A stretch of 64,000 nucleotides of DNA. It comes from Oikopleura dioica (lineage: Eukaryota > Chordata > Appendicularia > Copelata > Oikopleuridae). The stretch covers positions 7,254,501 to 7,318,500 of the forward strand of contig OU015569.1 in NCBI GenBank assembly GCA_907165135.1, given 5' to 3'. A model generated the notes under the pieces. The model was not told the origin of the DNA. It searched no databases and saw nothing but the letters and a program-made list of their open reading frames with translations. Each line of letters begins with the position of its first letter. Position 1 is the stretch's first letter. Both the position numbers and the translations under genes were made by a program. Below, piece after piece: positions 44,256-59,031 of this stretch.

Positions 44256-45642
44256 ACCCTAACCCAATAACCTTTGAGTGATACTTCTAGTGAGGCTGGC
44301 CCGTACGCAGGAGTGCGAATTGCTCATACGTGCGGGGCAGTGTCGGTAGGCCCTTTCACCTGTAATTTCCCCTGGCATTGCGCCATCGAATCGACAGACG
44401 CATGTCTTTAACCCATTCTCGCCATTACTATAATTTGTGTTAATTTCTTTTATGACTCGTATTTTTCGCTATGCGCATTTTTATCCTGCTCTAACATATC
44501 CTTCGTGTTGAAGTTTCATATGTGTTTCGCCGCGGTACGTCACGTGGTCGACAAAAGTATGCTCGCCTGTCACATTAAGCACGGACAAAATGGCACTGGC
44601 GGTTGCAAGGACACACTCTACTGCACCTGCACTTGAGCCCTTTCACAAGTTGAGTCGCTGATAAGCAGCGGCCCAGCTTTTTTCTCAAAATCACTAATCT
44701 CGACGCTCGCGGCATATTAGAGCGCGGACTAGTGAATCTATAATAGCCCAGTGTAGTGCAGTAGCTCAGGCGTCCTTCCAAAATGCGCCGCCGCGCCATT
44801 TAGCTCAAAGTGGCACCGAACGTACCAAGATTATTCGTGGCCACGTGACGCCGCCAATGTCGCCACGGGAAGCACCCGTTGTTTCACCTCACCACGTCTT
44901 TTCTCGTTTCCAAATAGTCGCAAAATCAAAAAAACGAAAAAAAGCAAAAATTACTTAATCAGGATTTCTACTAAGCACTGCGAAAGTTCATCAACCAACC
45001 CTCATTGTTTCAAACATCCACTTACATGACCATTTTCACAACTACTGACAAAACATCATCACAGAAAATTTCACATTTCACATTTCTCGTGCATGTGCAT
45101 CCGGATCCACGCTCGGCTTTGTCCGTTTTCGCTGGACGTGGCTCTGAATTGAGATACCCTGTTAAATACAAAAAAAACGTAACATCAAATTCGTCTTTTC
45201 CTCAAGCAGGCGCTCTTTGCAATTTACCTAGAAAGGAAAAATTCCTCCCTATTACGAAAGTATAGAAACAATCTTCTCTCCAGAAACAATCTTGCGTAGA
45301 TTTAGAGGAGTAGTGTGACTCCGCAGTTAAATAAACGTTCATTCTGCGAATTTCGTGAGAACATGTTCATACGCACCCTATCTGAGCCTGAAGGCATGAT
45401 TCCAACTAAAAAAAAGCATTGAAGACAACAAGGAGTATCAAAATGGATTGGTTTATAAGTCAGTGAGGTCAGAAAATGAGTCAGTCACATCATCAGTTAG
45501 TAACAGTGCGTCAGTAAAGACAGTAACATAGGACTTGTAATTACAATGGTCGGTTTCGAGGCTCAAGAAGCGTACAGTGAGCATGATTGCAGCAAAAGAT
45601 GTTCTTTTTGTTTCATTATCTTACTTTGGCTTTGGATTCAAA
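44256..45642. other. Gene-poor stretch after the Leu-rich gene
   Basis: No exon chain was found on either strand. Short open frames at 44575-44799 (minus) and 45005-45265 (+) have no domain or splice support. I found no tRNA-like cloverleaf on reading through. Confidence 0.35.
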
Positions 45643-48074
45643 TCAGATATTCATCCGGGTTGTGATGTTGTATTGCGGCCCCGGCTTGCGCATATCGAAA
45701 ACTACAGTAAGATGTTGGATAATGTGGGCTGTCTGGATTTTGCGAGGAGTGGCACCTACCAGATGAGCTTGTAGGCTGACCGGGCTCGTCCGATTGTCCC
45801 CATGAAACCGATTTCTTGTTATCGCCGAATTGATTGCAGTACTCAGAAAACATAAATTGCGGGTTGTTAAATTGAGCGATTCGATTTTCCTGGAAGTTTG
45901 TAAAATTTCCTTTTTCAGGTTGAAATTCAGTAGTCGTTATCAGAAATCAGATAACGATATAATTGATGAACTATTAATTATGAGATAAACCTTTTCCTTT
46001 ATCAACTTGGAACATATGACGTGAGTCCATGGACGAAACCCTCATGGGCGGCTCAGGTACCGTTGATCCACTGTTAGATGGCGCTCCTTTCTTCGACTTC
46101 CCGTTTTTAGGTGATTTCTTTGGAGACTCATTTCCAGAGTTATGAGCAGCACCATTGAAATCTGAACCCATATCAATGTCGCGCGAAGAAGATATCATTT
46201 CTGCTGTATTCAGCTTGTCCATTGACTTTGATTTTTTCATGTTAGCAAACATTCGCTGAAAGCCGTTTTTCTGCTTTTTGCTACTCGAGCCGCTCGTAGT
46301 TGGCTCGATTTCTTAAAAGAGGTTTGATTTTACCTATCTTCGAAAATTTATGCAATAATGGCAAACCTTGAATAGAATGTGGCTCATACTTCCCATGAGG
46401 CTGTGTGCGTAGCTGTTGCATATTTTGCTGATTCTGGGTGGAAGAAGATAACTGTTGACCATGATTGAGTCCGTTGTTGTTGTTGTACTCAACATCCCAG
46501 ACACTCGCCATTTGAAGGTTTTTCGTCAGATCCATCGCTGATTTTGAACGGCTGAAAGTGTCGTATATTTCTTCGTCGCTTGAAATTTTTTTTGAGAAAA
46601 AGAAAATTCATACTTTCTACCTAGCATGTTTTCGCTCATCTCCATATCTGTTGAATCTTCGCGTATGAAAATTGAGCTCGCGCGTGGAACTCATTTCTTG
46701 CGAGATTAAAAGTTGCGACATTTCACGGATCATAGTTTCTTTCTTCTCCACGATTCGCTGTCGCTGCTCAATCTGAAAGGGACTGTTAGTCTTTGATGGG
46801 ACCTATGTCGCAGATGATAATGATTTTCTGAAACCTGTTTCAGCTTTTCGGAAACATCGATTTCGCGCTGCTTGAGCTGTTCATCCTTCTCCGTGGCCCC
46901 CGACTCCTGCGTCTTCAATTTCTAGAGGGAGTGATTATAATGATAATAATCGGCGGCAAATCGGCGCGGTCTCTAACGCCGCCAAAATTTGAACCACGAA
47001 CTCACCGTTTCGCGCTCTTTAAGAATATCGCTTTTGCTTTTTATCTCTTCGTCGAGGGCATTTAGCTCGCTCTCCAACTCTCGAATTTTTTCTTCCTTCT
47101 CTCTAATGCGATTTTTCCGATTTTTGAGTCTTGCGTGATTTTCCTCCACCTTCGACTTTCGCGCAGCTAACTTTGCTGCAAATTCCATCAATTTTGCTTC
47201 GGTAACAGTCAATCGGGCCTCCGCAATTTTTTGCTTCAAAAATCAAGATCAAATACTCGTATGCTGCTCTTACTCTTTTCTCTCGGCTTCTGAGCCTGTT
47301 CAGTTGCTCTGTCATGAAGACCAACTCACTGTCAGCAACACCACAGTTAAGTTGTGGAAGTTGATCCTCATCCTCCCCAGAAGAGCTCGACATAGAAGGC
47401 TTCATTCCCATAACAGCTGCACTCGAATCAGTTGTTCTTGACTTAGGTTTTTGAAATTTCATCATTATTCTCTTGATGCAAAAAATCTAAGACCGGGCCT
47501 TTTTGGCTTTGTTCGAGATTTGGCATGGTGATTCTTGGAGTGAAGACCGAGATCAGGATGCATGTCATGTTCGCTAATTAAGGGTTGTTATATTTCATTA
47601 GCGTAGTTGCAAAACTGCTTTTTAAAAATGAGCTGATTTCGATGATCCCCCGCTTTATAGTAATTTAAGGAGGTTCTATCAATTATAGTAATTTATAAAT
47701 GATCATTATTGTCGTTCTGATTTACCAGGCAGAATGAACACCAGATGACATTGAGCCGTCTTTTGACTGATTTCTGCTCATTGTTGCTTTCTTTTTGGAA
47801 AGAAACAAAGGCTTCTTGTTCTTCTTCGCTTTCGCGATGTCCTAAAAATGCAAGTCAACTTTGCCATCTTCTACATTGTCTTTGTCTATAGCGGCACATA
47901 AAATCAAGAGCTGCGAACACTTAGTACTTGAGCTGCCTAATCTTTTGAGAGGCCGATTAGTGCGCTGTTACCTCTCCCTGTGTATCGTCAGTTGTGTCCG
48001 AGTTAGAGATCAAAAGTTTTTACTTTCATTTCGTTATGGATCGCCTCTAAGAGCGTCCCTTGGGCTCCGTCCAT
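45643..48074 (-). CDS. Coiled-coil scaffold-like protein
   Basis: The start MDGAQGTLLEAIHNEMK at 48074 ends at a GTAAAA donor and joins in phase to a Lys-rich exon (47840-47728). An exon with RTTDSSAAVMGMKPSMSSSS follows, then a long heptad coiled coil (RLKNRKNRIREKEEKIRELE, then KSDILKERET) over about 47270-46730. Further exons are Asn/Gln-rich (NNNNGLNHGQQ) and Ser/Lys-rich (MKKSKSMDKLNTAEM). The last exon ends RKPGPQYNITTRMNI at 45643. No family is recognised. Some joins near 47460-47730 and 46600-46700 are unresolved. It lies 227 nt behind the synaptotagmin-like gene on the same strand. Confidence 0.55.
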
Positions 48075-48301
48075 TACAGTACCTAGTTCACCCTTTTAAT
48101 TCACGTCACTAAAAATCCTTTTCTATCTCTGATTTCGACGTCTCTGTACTCCAGGAAAAGCGCCGATCGATTCTGAAAACCGGACATTGCTTTCCCACTT
48201 GGGGAAGAAGGAAGAGGGCGCGGCTGAGCCTGACCGCCACGAGCTGTCACGATGAAGGAATCAGAATTCTCAATTACTGTTTTTTAATATTTATTAAAAT
48301 G

Positions 48302-51300
48302 CTACAGAATTCGTGAAACGAGACTATCCCGCAGAGGTAGTAGATCAGAAACAGGTTTTCCAGGAGAATCCAGCATAGCTTGCCACAATTTGACTTCACT
48401 ATCCTGGCCATCCATCCAGTCGCATTCTTGACCCTTTTTAAGTTTTCCATCAATACGTAATAATTTAAACCTCAGGCTTAGAGATTACATAAAATATAAC
48501 TTTTCCTGATAATGCCCAGTGCCGAGATTACACCTAACTCCACCGAGAAAATAGCTTCCTTGATTTTTTCGTAGTCCCAAACAGAAATTTCCAGAGAGCA
48601 ATCGGCTAGAATCTCTTTCGTCATCCCCTACAATTTATTATTCTTATCGTATATAATGGGAAATCGCTTACTCTAAATTGAAACGTCGAGTTGAACTCGG
48701 GGCAGAGATCCGTGGGATCTGAAGGAACAGTCTTCTTCTTCGTCCATTTGAAAGGATACAAGTGTATTTTGAGAAACGGACGAACTCGAGCACCGCTAGA
48801 CGAGCTAAAAGGTGGATCAATTGCATTATGCACACAATATTGTATTTTAAACAAACCTGTTTGGCGAGGGAATTAAATTGTTGGCAAGAAGCACGCAGAG
48901 GCGGAAAACGCCGTCTAAATTTAATAATTTTTGATATTCCGAGAAGATACTTACTTTCTGATCGATGAGGGAAGGAAGAATGAGCGTTACATGGTTTTGA
49001 ATGGGCATCGGTTGAAGCTGGTGCATTAGGCTTTTCTGGGAAAGTCGTTTGACTGATAAAAACTTTTGCAAGATTAACGGCCCATTCAAAAATGAATGAA
49101 CTAGTTTTCCCCTTTCCAAATAGGTGAGTTCAATTGAAAGGTCGCCTTTGTAAGGAGCAAGGTAGGAAGAAAGGTTTACTCTTGGGCGGAGGCGACCAAT
49201 GCGTTCTATACCGTCTAGCTTCGAGAAATCGAATGAACTAAGCGGCACGGTCATCTGGCCCATAAAGTTTGACTTCACGAAAGTTGATTTTCCTGATAAA
49301 CAAAGCTCCACTGACGATGTTGTAAGTTGACTCGGCTTGAGTGGAAACTAAACAGTGCTTCTATAAATTATAAAAATAGAATAATTCTCTTATTTTCAGA
49401 AATCTGTCCTCTAATGACTATCTTGAAGTAATCGAGTAGAAGCGCTTTTCCTTGAAACTTTCAGAAAAGGAGATGACAGGCGAATATGGCCTATGGCGAG
49501 TTTTTTTCTTCGTCGATCTGAATTAAAAGGTTTTTCACTATCCTTTCTATCCTCAGGAAATTAATTTCTCGGGCGGCGCCGTGCTAACCACTGTGGCCAT
49601 TCCATTTTATACAGTGGTCATTCCAAAAGGCGCTTTTATGCAATTTTGCAGAGATTTAAGACTCCTGTATAAATGTGATCAAGGATCTCCTGAATACGTT
49701 ATACTAATACTAAACTTATCGAACAATTTTCAAACTTTAGAATACTTTTAATCCCAATTTGTCAAATCGATCAAATATCACAAACAAGTGATTACTAAAA
49801 ACACATTTTTACCTGTCGGGAAGGAGAAATACTTTCACTTGAAAGTCCATTCGCCGTCGTTTGTCGGTAAAATCCAATTCGAATACGCGGCCAATAAAGA
49901 CGGATAGCTCCTTAACCAAGTGACTGACACATTTAGAGCTATTGATGGACATTTGGTGGTTTCATGAACCACCGTCTTAGACTTTCCTATCAGAGCTCTT
50001 TTGACAGTAATGAATTTTCGTCAGAAAAAACTTGCTTGAAAAAGTCACTTCTGTTGTTAGAAGCTCTTTCATATTATTATAATGATGTTGCGACCAAATT
50101 ACCTCGCTGTTGTAACTCAAGGAGTACGAGATTTCGCCTTGAACTTCCGATGGCAAATAGAGGGAGTCAAGTTGCTCATCTTCGTGATCGTCGAGGAAGT
50201 CTTGGTTGATAATTGTTGAGTTGGGCGAGTGCCGAGGCTCACAAGGCGAAAGGGATGGAGTCGCAATTTCTAACTCAGATTTATAAAGCATTGGATTTTC
50301 AACGACATCTTCCATTTCAATGTCATTGATAGGCCCGTTTCCTTCCATGCTTTCGTTCAAGCTCTATTAATTAAAAATCAATTTAATGAAAGATCATAAA
50401 CCTGCGAATGAAACTCGAATTGTCGGCGCAGATTTATGATATCTTGATAAGTATAGCCGCGTTCGTATGGATTTTCCAAGATATCCATATTGAGAGGAAC
50501 TCCTTGAGGAGTGAAAGCACCATGTGAGCTATTTATGGACTCGTTTATGCTCTTGACTGATCTTTGAGTAACAAGTCGGCGAGCTCCAGGAACTGGCAAC
50601 GTTGAAGCCATCGCGTTAGCCATTTTCACTTGGTCATGTTTGACTGCATTTTTGACCAATTCAAACATTTTTGCACCCTAGAATTAATCCATAAGAATTT
50701 CTTAATTTTGATCAGCTAATACTTGGGTGACAGAGCGATACGGAGCATAGTTCGGTCGCATTGACGATTGTCGAGAGCCATTGTCACTACCAGGTGTCGT
50801 TAATGATTTTTGTGCTGCATTCTTCCATGCTGTTGAACTTGCACGTGATCTTCTACGCGTTAAATTTCCATTTTTGTCATCGAGACTTACCTTGAAGACG
50901 TGTCATCCATTAATGAAGATGTTTGGGAGATATCATCATGAATTCCATCGGCCATTCTTTCAGCTGAACTTATCGACGGCTCTGGTGTCAAGTTTATTGA
51001 GTTGTCTTCCTTGTTATCGCAGGACGTTGATGAGCGTTTATTCATCGGCCCAACTTCATCCAATACCAGCTGCATCGCCGAAGAAGCTGAGGATGATTTG
51101 GGCATTGTTTGAGCCTAAAAAAGACAATAATCGAGTTTGAAAGCGATTGTTACCGTCCCTTTTTGAACCATTCACCTGAAGTCATCTTTATTTTTGCCTG
51201 CGCTGCACAGGATCTACAACGCCACGAGTTTCCTGAAGTAGCACTGCTTCTTCCAGAAGTAACTATATCAACGCGGCAAACGTGACTGAAGATGATATGA

Positions 51301-51720
51301 TCGTTTATTTAGAGTATTACTGTATTAAAAAGAACAAAAATTAATTCTAGAGGATTCACGTCGTGATAGAAGTGCGAATTTAAAATTAATGCTCACGGAG
51401 AGATAGATTCGAATATCTTTTCCAATAGAATGCTTAATTAATCTTACCATGCAAGTTTGCTGCATTCAGAACACTTATTTAGCTCGGCAACAAGCGGAAC
51501 TGTCATTGAGAAGGGAAGAGTGCCGCCACAAGATGCACACACGTTTCCTCGGTCGGGCGCGAAACGTGAGCTGGCTACAGAGCGTTCCTTCAAATTTCTA
51601 ATTAGCATAACGGAACTGTTTTTATAGGCTTTATTACTGAATGCGCGCTGTCTCGGTGCTTTTTAGTTCCTCGTTTCTCGCTAGCACATTCAATATTGCT
51701 TCCCGTTCTGCTTTGGTCAT
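48302..51720 (-). CDS. Synaptotagmin-like protein (SYTL/rabphilin family) with Slp homology domain and C2 domains
   Basis: The N-terminus from 51720 is an SHD1-like helix (MTKAEREAILNVLARNEELK). It is followed by a FYVE-type zinc finger split over two exons: CASC, CSEC, C-HVC and CRSC, eight Cys in all. A long Ser-rich linker covers 51110-50000. A C2 start lies near 49880-49810 (VKELSVFIGRVFELDF, VKVFLLPD). A second C2 starts YKGDLSIELTYLE near 49140 and continues RPFLKIHLYPFKWTKKKT, EFNSTFQF and LEISVWDYEK. The end is typical of tandem C2 proteins (KLWQAMLDSPGKPVSDLLPL). SYTLs bind GTP-loaded Rab27 through the SHD and membranes through the C2s in exocytosis. Ca2+-binding Asp residues appear mostly missing. 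Exons 49330-49960 are only partly resolved. Confidence 0.78.
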
Positions 51721-51801
51721 CGCTTTAAATGAATTCAGTGCGCATAGTAAGATTTTTGCTAAAAAATTCGATTTCCCGCAAGAATCGTCATGAAGATAAT
51801 A

Positions 51802-52319
51802 TTATCGCGACGAATAATAAGAATCCATTCCTATTTGATTGTTATCATTCAGAGAAGTAGAAGATGAGTTCTCGGATTTTTTACTCTTTGAACTTGACCT
51901 CCCTGCACGCCTTGGAGGTGGCAACGGAGGAAGATTCCCCTCCATTTTCTTGTTTCGGGCGTTCTCTTCCAGGTATTTCTCCGTTTTCGGTTTCAGGGAA
52001 TAAATGGTCTCTCCCTAACTAGTCCCTTTTTCGTTCTTTAGTTGTAGCTTCTACGGCAACGCAGCAACAGTGTGTCCTGTGAGTGAATAATTCATCCCTT
52101 CTCTCTACGATCTTCAATTCAACTCGCCAAGTTCTTGTCCTCTTCTGTCAAAAATAGAATGCAATTGCGAAATATTTTCAAATTCCTAATCTCATTTTCT
52201 CCCCCTGACTCGTTCTTCGGGGCTATTGATCGGTTCTCCTCAATTTTTAAATAAGGCCTATATACACTGACAATCCAGATATCTTTGCCGTCATTCTTCA
52301 ATTCACAGTATTCCTGCAT
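51802..52319 (-). CDS. Small Pro/Ser-rich protein, 86 aa, two exons
   Basis: Exon 52319-52272 (MQEYCELKNDGKDIWI) joins in phase 0 across a 257 nt GT-AG intron to exon 52014-51802 (GETIYSLKPKTEKYLEENA, then LPPLPPPRRAGRSSSK) and TAA. It lies 82 nt upstream of the SYTL start on the same strand. The PPLPPPRR stretch would fit an SH3 ligand. It may also be an alternative 5' part of the SYTL transcript. No family is recognised. Confidence 0.4.
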
Positions 52320-52561
52320 TAATTAACTGCGTTTGAGGAGCAATCGGCTCTGATTGAGTAGCTTTGCCTCTACTCAAGTCGATGCATTTTGGAAATAAAT
52401 GTTTATTTATTGCGCCACAACTATTGTGGATTAAATAAGTGAAGGAATAAGAAGGGCTCTAGAAATAAAAGATACAGAAAATTGAAATTGAATTGATACA
52501 TGAGAGCAGAAAGCGGCTGAACTAGAGTTCTATTCAGATAGACGGCAGGTTTATCATTTTT

Positions 52562-54016
52562 CTAGGTCGCATAAATAACATCATCGGAGTCCGAGTCGCT
52601 ATCCAGTAATGCGGTGCTTTGTTCCATTTCTACTTGCGCCGGGCTTGGAGCTTTCATTACAAGGGCCTTGTTTTCGCGCCATTTGAAGTATGCATGTGCT
52701 TAACAAAAGCGTAAGATCAGCAATTTAGAAAGATCCAACTAGATCAAGCTAAACCTATTTGAGCGTAGGAAATGTTGCGATCTCCCGCGTGCATATTATA
52801 TGATGGCTCTTGGTGAATTAATGGCCATGGGTTGAATATTGAGTCAATTATAAAACATAAAAAATTCAAAAGGCTAGTTTACCTTTGATTCCAATGACGC
52901 AGATACAGAACCCGACCCAGTTAATAAAAACCAACTGATCACCATCTTTTAGTGCAAAAAGCATCGTAGCAAGCTCCTTTACAATGCCGCTCAATGAAAA
53001 AGTCAGGCTAAACAGCTTTTTAGCTACAGTTTTCTAGCAAGAAGCATACCCGGACGTTCTGCCCACTAAAAGATACTCGCTGAGACCAAGAAAGAAAGCT
53101 AAAAATGCGCCAGCTAATAAACGCGCTGTATCCGGCATCCAGATGTGCCACGAATTTGCACCAAAGAGTTTTGAAGTCGTAAGAAATGGGAGCACGCCGT
53201 GAATGAAGAGGATGGGTGCCATTGCAACGGCCATTACAGGTTGTAAGTGGAACAATGCGTCGATAGGATTGTTGAGTCCTAACTCGGCTTTCTGCGTTAG
53301 AACTTGCGATAGCGTCCACCTTGCTCCGGAGAGCGCGGACGCGGTTAGCGCCAGGCAAAAGCCAAACAGATGGAAGTCCGTCATTTTGAACACTGAAAAA
53401 GTTTGCTTCATAACAGTTGTAATCGCGCAAATCATACCGAATAAAAACAAACCCAAGGCAATGAGGGAAATGACGATTATTAGACTATTCCTCCACTTCT
53501 CCAGTCCCAAACCGAGAGCGAAGGCTAGAATGAAAAGAACCGAGGTGGACTTGATCATCGTATATAAAGAAACGGTTATGTAAACCATTGACCAATTCGA
53601 GAGAGCGATGTCCATAGCAGACGCGATTCCAATCGGCACAACGCTTTTCATATATTGACGCTAAAATCACTTTTTAAAACACCGGTGATGCTTTAATTAC
53701 CCATGAAAGGATGACGGACTGCTTGCCCGTGACTATTTGACGTCCCTTTCGACAAAAACCGCAGAGGACGAATATCACCATGAAATGGATGGTCGTTGTC
53801 GCTAGCGGAATGTCCCATTCCCGGAAAAGATGGTTGTTATAGAACGTCAACCCGATCGAGCAAGACTTAATTAGAGAGTAAATATTCACGATCTTATTGT
53901 TAATGAAAAAATAAGTGTTCAGGCTATACTCGAGCAGAGCCAGACATTGGCGGACTTACCCAGTAAGAAAGAACGAGCAATATACATTGAATATAGAATA
54001 GAAACTGGTTCGCCAT
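52562..54016 (-). CDS. SLC35C2: SLC35C2-like nucleotide-sugar transporter family member
   Basis: Exons from 54016 (MANQFLFYIQCILLVLSYW) onward join in phase. Family blocks: SIGLTFYNNHLF, SAMDIALSNWSMVYITVSLY, TMIKSTSVLFILAFALGL, GARWTLSQVLTQKAELGLNN, PIDALFHLQPVM, FLGLSEYLLVGRTS, LTFSLSGIVKELAT and DQLVFINWVGFCICVIGI. About ten hydrophobic helices are present. The C-terminus is cytosolic and acidic (TALLDSDSDSDDVIYAT). SLC35C2 sits in the ER-Golgi and modulates GDP-fucose use for Notch fucosylation in mammals. Introns are 44-130 nt. Confidence 0.88.
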
Positions 54017-54217
54017 TTAGGCAAAGCTCGCGAGTTGGCAGACCGGTGGGATTCTATCCAGCACGAACCCGATTTTGATTCCGACACATCTAAAGGTTTG
54101 AGTTAAGAATCTGCTCTATGTAGAAAAATATAGATCAATTATAAGAGAAAATATATGAAATGTAGGAAAGCATTTGAATGAGTGAAAAAATAGAGCAGTA
54201 ATAGAAGTAAAGAACTT

Positions 54218-55810
54218 TTAGGCGGAGTCCAGCAGTCGATTTACATCGATGAACGAAAGCATAGCGCTGGAATCTGAAAAAAAAGAAAAAATAAGCATTC
54301 GTGTCGATCTTAATTGGCGTGAAAAGGGCAAAAATAAGTGGGTAAATGTTCTACTGAAATCCGTACCTGAGTGGGCTTGCCAGAGTTCTTCGAGCTTGGA
54401 AACGTCTACTTCAACACCAATTGCTTTGTAGAGGTTCAGTATGTCGGTCATTGTTCGCGGCTCATAAAGGTCACTTGTAAACACTCCATGAGCTTCCATG
54501 ATGGAGGGATTGGTAAGGACACCTGCGTTTCCCTCGTCACCATAATTCTTTTTATCCGCTACTCGTCTAATTCGAGGTGGCGGCAAATCACTTCGTAGAG
54601 ATGGTACACCGTACCGATTCCAATCCTATTCGAAACTAATCATTAAAAAAATTTCGATATCATACTCGAGTAGAAGTAGAATTCAATTCCTCATCTATGG
54701 CGTCCGACATCTTGGACAGATTTCGTCTAGCTGTGCTGACTTCATCAACTGCTTTTTCAGTGAAGTTCTCTGGCAGATGGAAAGGGGAGCGCCAGTCCAA
54801 AGCACTCAAGAAGCTCTTTGTGTCCACTAAAACACATTAATAAAGAAATCGCTTTTATTTTACAAAGTTATACACACCTTGGCCCGTTTCGTCGGTAAAG
54901 AAAACTAGAATAGTGGCGAGCTGATCGTCGCTGATTGGGAAGTAGCATTTCTGCAGGTTATGAAGCACTTTTGATGGGCTCGCGTCAAATTTATCATCTG
55001 AGATTGTTTTTTGAAGATATTCGAATTTGCAATAGTTTGCTTTAAAGATAAGTCAGTCGCTAGGAAAGATGTCGCTCAACTGTACCTTTCTGAAGACTCA
55101 GTCGGGCACTTTTCAATATCCCATTGATATTCTGGGTTGATGTTTTGAAAACATCGTACGATCCTTTATGAAGAAGATACGCTACATCGTGATCGTCCGG
55201 AAGCTCTACGTATCCGAAACAATGATCCTCGGGCACTTTCATTGAGTCTTTGATTGGATCGAGAGGTACGCCGATGACGTCCTTCCTTCTCTCTTGAAAT
55301 CGCGCGACGCGTTCGTTATCCACAGATCTTTCAGGAATATTGAGAGACGCCTTTGTCTGAGAGCCACTAATGTCATGTTCCGTACGAGCACCGAACACAC
55401 TCTCGCGTGAAAAGTTTGCTGGATCATAGCCACGGTTCAGCTAAGAATTTATTATAAATTTGTTCGGCTAACCGAGAATCAAGCAACTTGTATATTAAAC
55501 AAGTCTAAATATTTATTAAAATCTAATGCTGAGAACTCCCGCCTTGAGAAGCTCACTGCTGTTTTACACTAACCCTTTCACTGACATCGTAATGATGATG
55601 ACTTCTAATGTACATTCGTCGTACATCCTCGGTCACGGGTGCTACTGGGATGTCCATGATGTTTTTGACAGACTCAGACGCTTTTGTCGCTATTCCAAAA
55701 GTTTTTGGCCTCAAAGAATGATCGATACTCGTGGACTTCCCTAGCGGCGCCTGCACAGCGTCATAGTCAGAATCTGGAATGCTCGAAGAGAGCACTGCCG
55801 CCATCTCCAT
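54218..55810 (-). CDS. EFHB: EFHB/CFAP21, axonemal EF-hand family protein
   Basis: I start at the ATG at 55810 (MEMAAVLSSS). Matching EFHB blocks: RPKTFGIATKASESVKNIMD, YDPANFSRESVFGARTEHDI, DPIKDSMKVPEDHCFGYVEL, ANYCKFEYLQKTISD, LDWRSPFHLPENFTEKAV and RRVADKKNYGDEGNAGVL, followed by the C-terminal FTSDLYEPRTMTDILNLYKA. In vertebrates EFHB is a microtubule inner protein of cilia and flagella. The EF-hand loops here look degenerate (FDASPSKVL, FTDETGQ), so Ca2+ binding is doubtful. It lies 118 nt behind RPL35 on the same strand. Confidence 0.82.
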
Positions 55811-55928
55811 TCTAAGCTCATAACATTTAAACACGCTTATTCCCAGACATATCTACGATGCTATAAAACTAACTAACTGCAATAAAGACACACAAACACT
55901 CATTTGGCTCAGCGGATTTTTATTTCAT

Positions 55929-56531
55929 TTAAGCCTTGAGAGCGAACTTTCGGACAGCGTAAAGTCGCTGCTTGTTCTGCTGCTTGGAGCTGAGGAGGGA
56001 CTCCTGGTGTTTGTTGAGTCGTCGTCGAAGGGCTCGGGTCTTCTTGGGTCGAAGATCAACTGGCTTGTACTTCTTACCCTAAATCAACGGTGAAAGCTGG
56101 GAAACATGAACGGGACGGCCGAGGATTGTCGGCATCACGCCTGACCCCCAGGGAGTGCCCTTGGCAACTCGTCGGGGGAATCCATCAAGGAATCGCGTCC
56201 CGTTAACCCGAGCGACCATTCACTGATAATCGACAATTATTGAAAACTGTTCAAAGGCTCTGTTCATATTATCATGAGCGATGGCGCAGGTTGGGATAAA
56301 TGGTACCTGGTAGAGCTTTCGGATCTCAGCCTTCTGGGTCTGGTTGATGACGTTCAAGGTTTGGGCGATGCTCTTTCGAACGACTCGGATCTTGGCGAGC
56401 TTGGAAGCAGCGCCAGAGCCGGAGACCTTTGCGACTCGGAGGGAGTTGAGCTCCTGCTTAGCCTCGTTCAATCGGGCGGTGAGTTCAGTCTTGGACTTTC
56501 CTCGGAGATCAGAAGCCTTGACCTTGGTCAT
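55929..56531 (-). CDS. RPL35: Ribosomal protein L35 (uL29)
   Basis: Exon 56531-56307 ([35 protein letters not shown]) and exon 56078-55929 ([20 protein letters not shown]) give 124 residues; human has 123. It is a 60S subunit protein near the tunnel exit. The single 228 nt intron is several times longer than usual here and contains an open frame (see 56079-56219). It follows RPS19 after 192 nt on the same strand. Confidence 0.97.
56079..56219 (-). other. Open frame inside the RPL35 intron
   Basis: A 46-codon frame starts ATG at 56219, directly after the stop reached by read-through of exon 1, and ends on the TAG of the 3' splice site. It reads [20 protein letters not shown], then [20 protein letters not shown]. 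The segment [12 protein letters not shown] faintly recalls the PR...SPWGS motif of flattop-type ciliary proteins. It could be a nested or alternative exon, or chance. Confidence 0.25.
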
Positions 56532-56723
56532 TTCGTCCGTTCAATCTAAACAGCGGAATCGTAAGCGGATTGACGTAGAAGTGACGGAAAATGAGGAGTC
56601 GCAACAGAGCGACATGTCGGTAGCACGGCTAGGGTTCAGATATAGGTCGACCCTATGTCCAAGGACTCATCTTCCCAGCCTCACCCCCAGCCGTGCTACC
56701 GGCGAAAAATTTATAGACTGAGT

Positions 56724-57388
56724 TTATTCAGCAGCGTTCTTGTTAATGGCGCCAGCGACTCGGTCCATGTCTCGTCGACCAACTCGGGTGATGACTCGTC
56801 CGCGGAAGTTGGACTTCTCGAGGATCTTGCAGGCTTCGAGGGCCTGGAGAGCCTTTCGGATGAGGTTTCCGTTGGCGACGTGGAAGTGGTTGGGGGCAAC
56901 ACCTCGGTGTCGGGAGCCACCGTACACCTTTCGGAAGGCACCAACACCAGCGTTTCCGCGCATGTACAAGTGTCGGGCGAGAGAGGCGCATCGTACGTAG
57001 AACCTGAACATTCCTAGTTAACACTTGCTTTAACAAACTGGTCTAAATTAAGTTCACTTTAGGATCTGTGCTCAGGTGCTAAAGACTAAAGGACTGATGG
57101 AATGCCCTTTAGATCGAGAAAATCAAGAGCGGATTTGGTTTCCGACTTTTGGAATCAGAAATGGGGAAAAAGCCCAAGACTGAATGAAATCCATCGGGTG
57201 ATGAAAAGGGAAGAAAGAATCAAATAGACTTACCAGTCGGGATCATATGGGGCCAACTCTCGGTGGGTGGCGGTCTTGACGATATCGGCCCACTCGGGAA
57301 CCTTGACCTTGCCAGAGTTCTTGAGGAATTCGGCGAAAGCCTTGACAAACTCCTGCTGGTCGACGTCCTTGACACAAACGGAAGGCAT
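56724..57388 (-). CDS. RPS19: Ribosomal protein S19 (eS19)
   Basis: Exon 1 from 57388 reads [20 protein letters not shown], then [20 protein letters not shown]. Exon 2 to 56724 reads [20 protein letters not shown], then [11 protein letters not shown] and [10 protein letters not shown]. The length is close to the human 145 residues. It is a 40S head protein. The intron is about 230 nt. The upstream 0.6 kb is shared with NAT9 in divergent orientation. Confidence 0.96.

Positions 57389-59031
<1,643 letters not shown>

Noticed and set aside
44256..45642. Possible tRNA or snRNA genes
   Set aside because: I looked for cloverleaf arms and A/B boxes and for U1/U2/U6-like cores and found none that hold up by eye; a tRNAscan-SE and Rfam run would decide.
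47861..48112. Plus-strand ORF of 83 codons
   Set aside because: It lies over the first exon and intron of the minus-strand coiled-coil gene and shows no domain.
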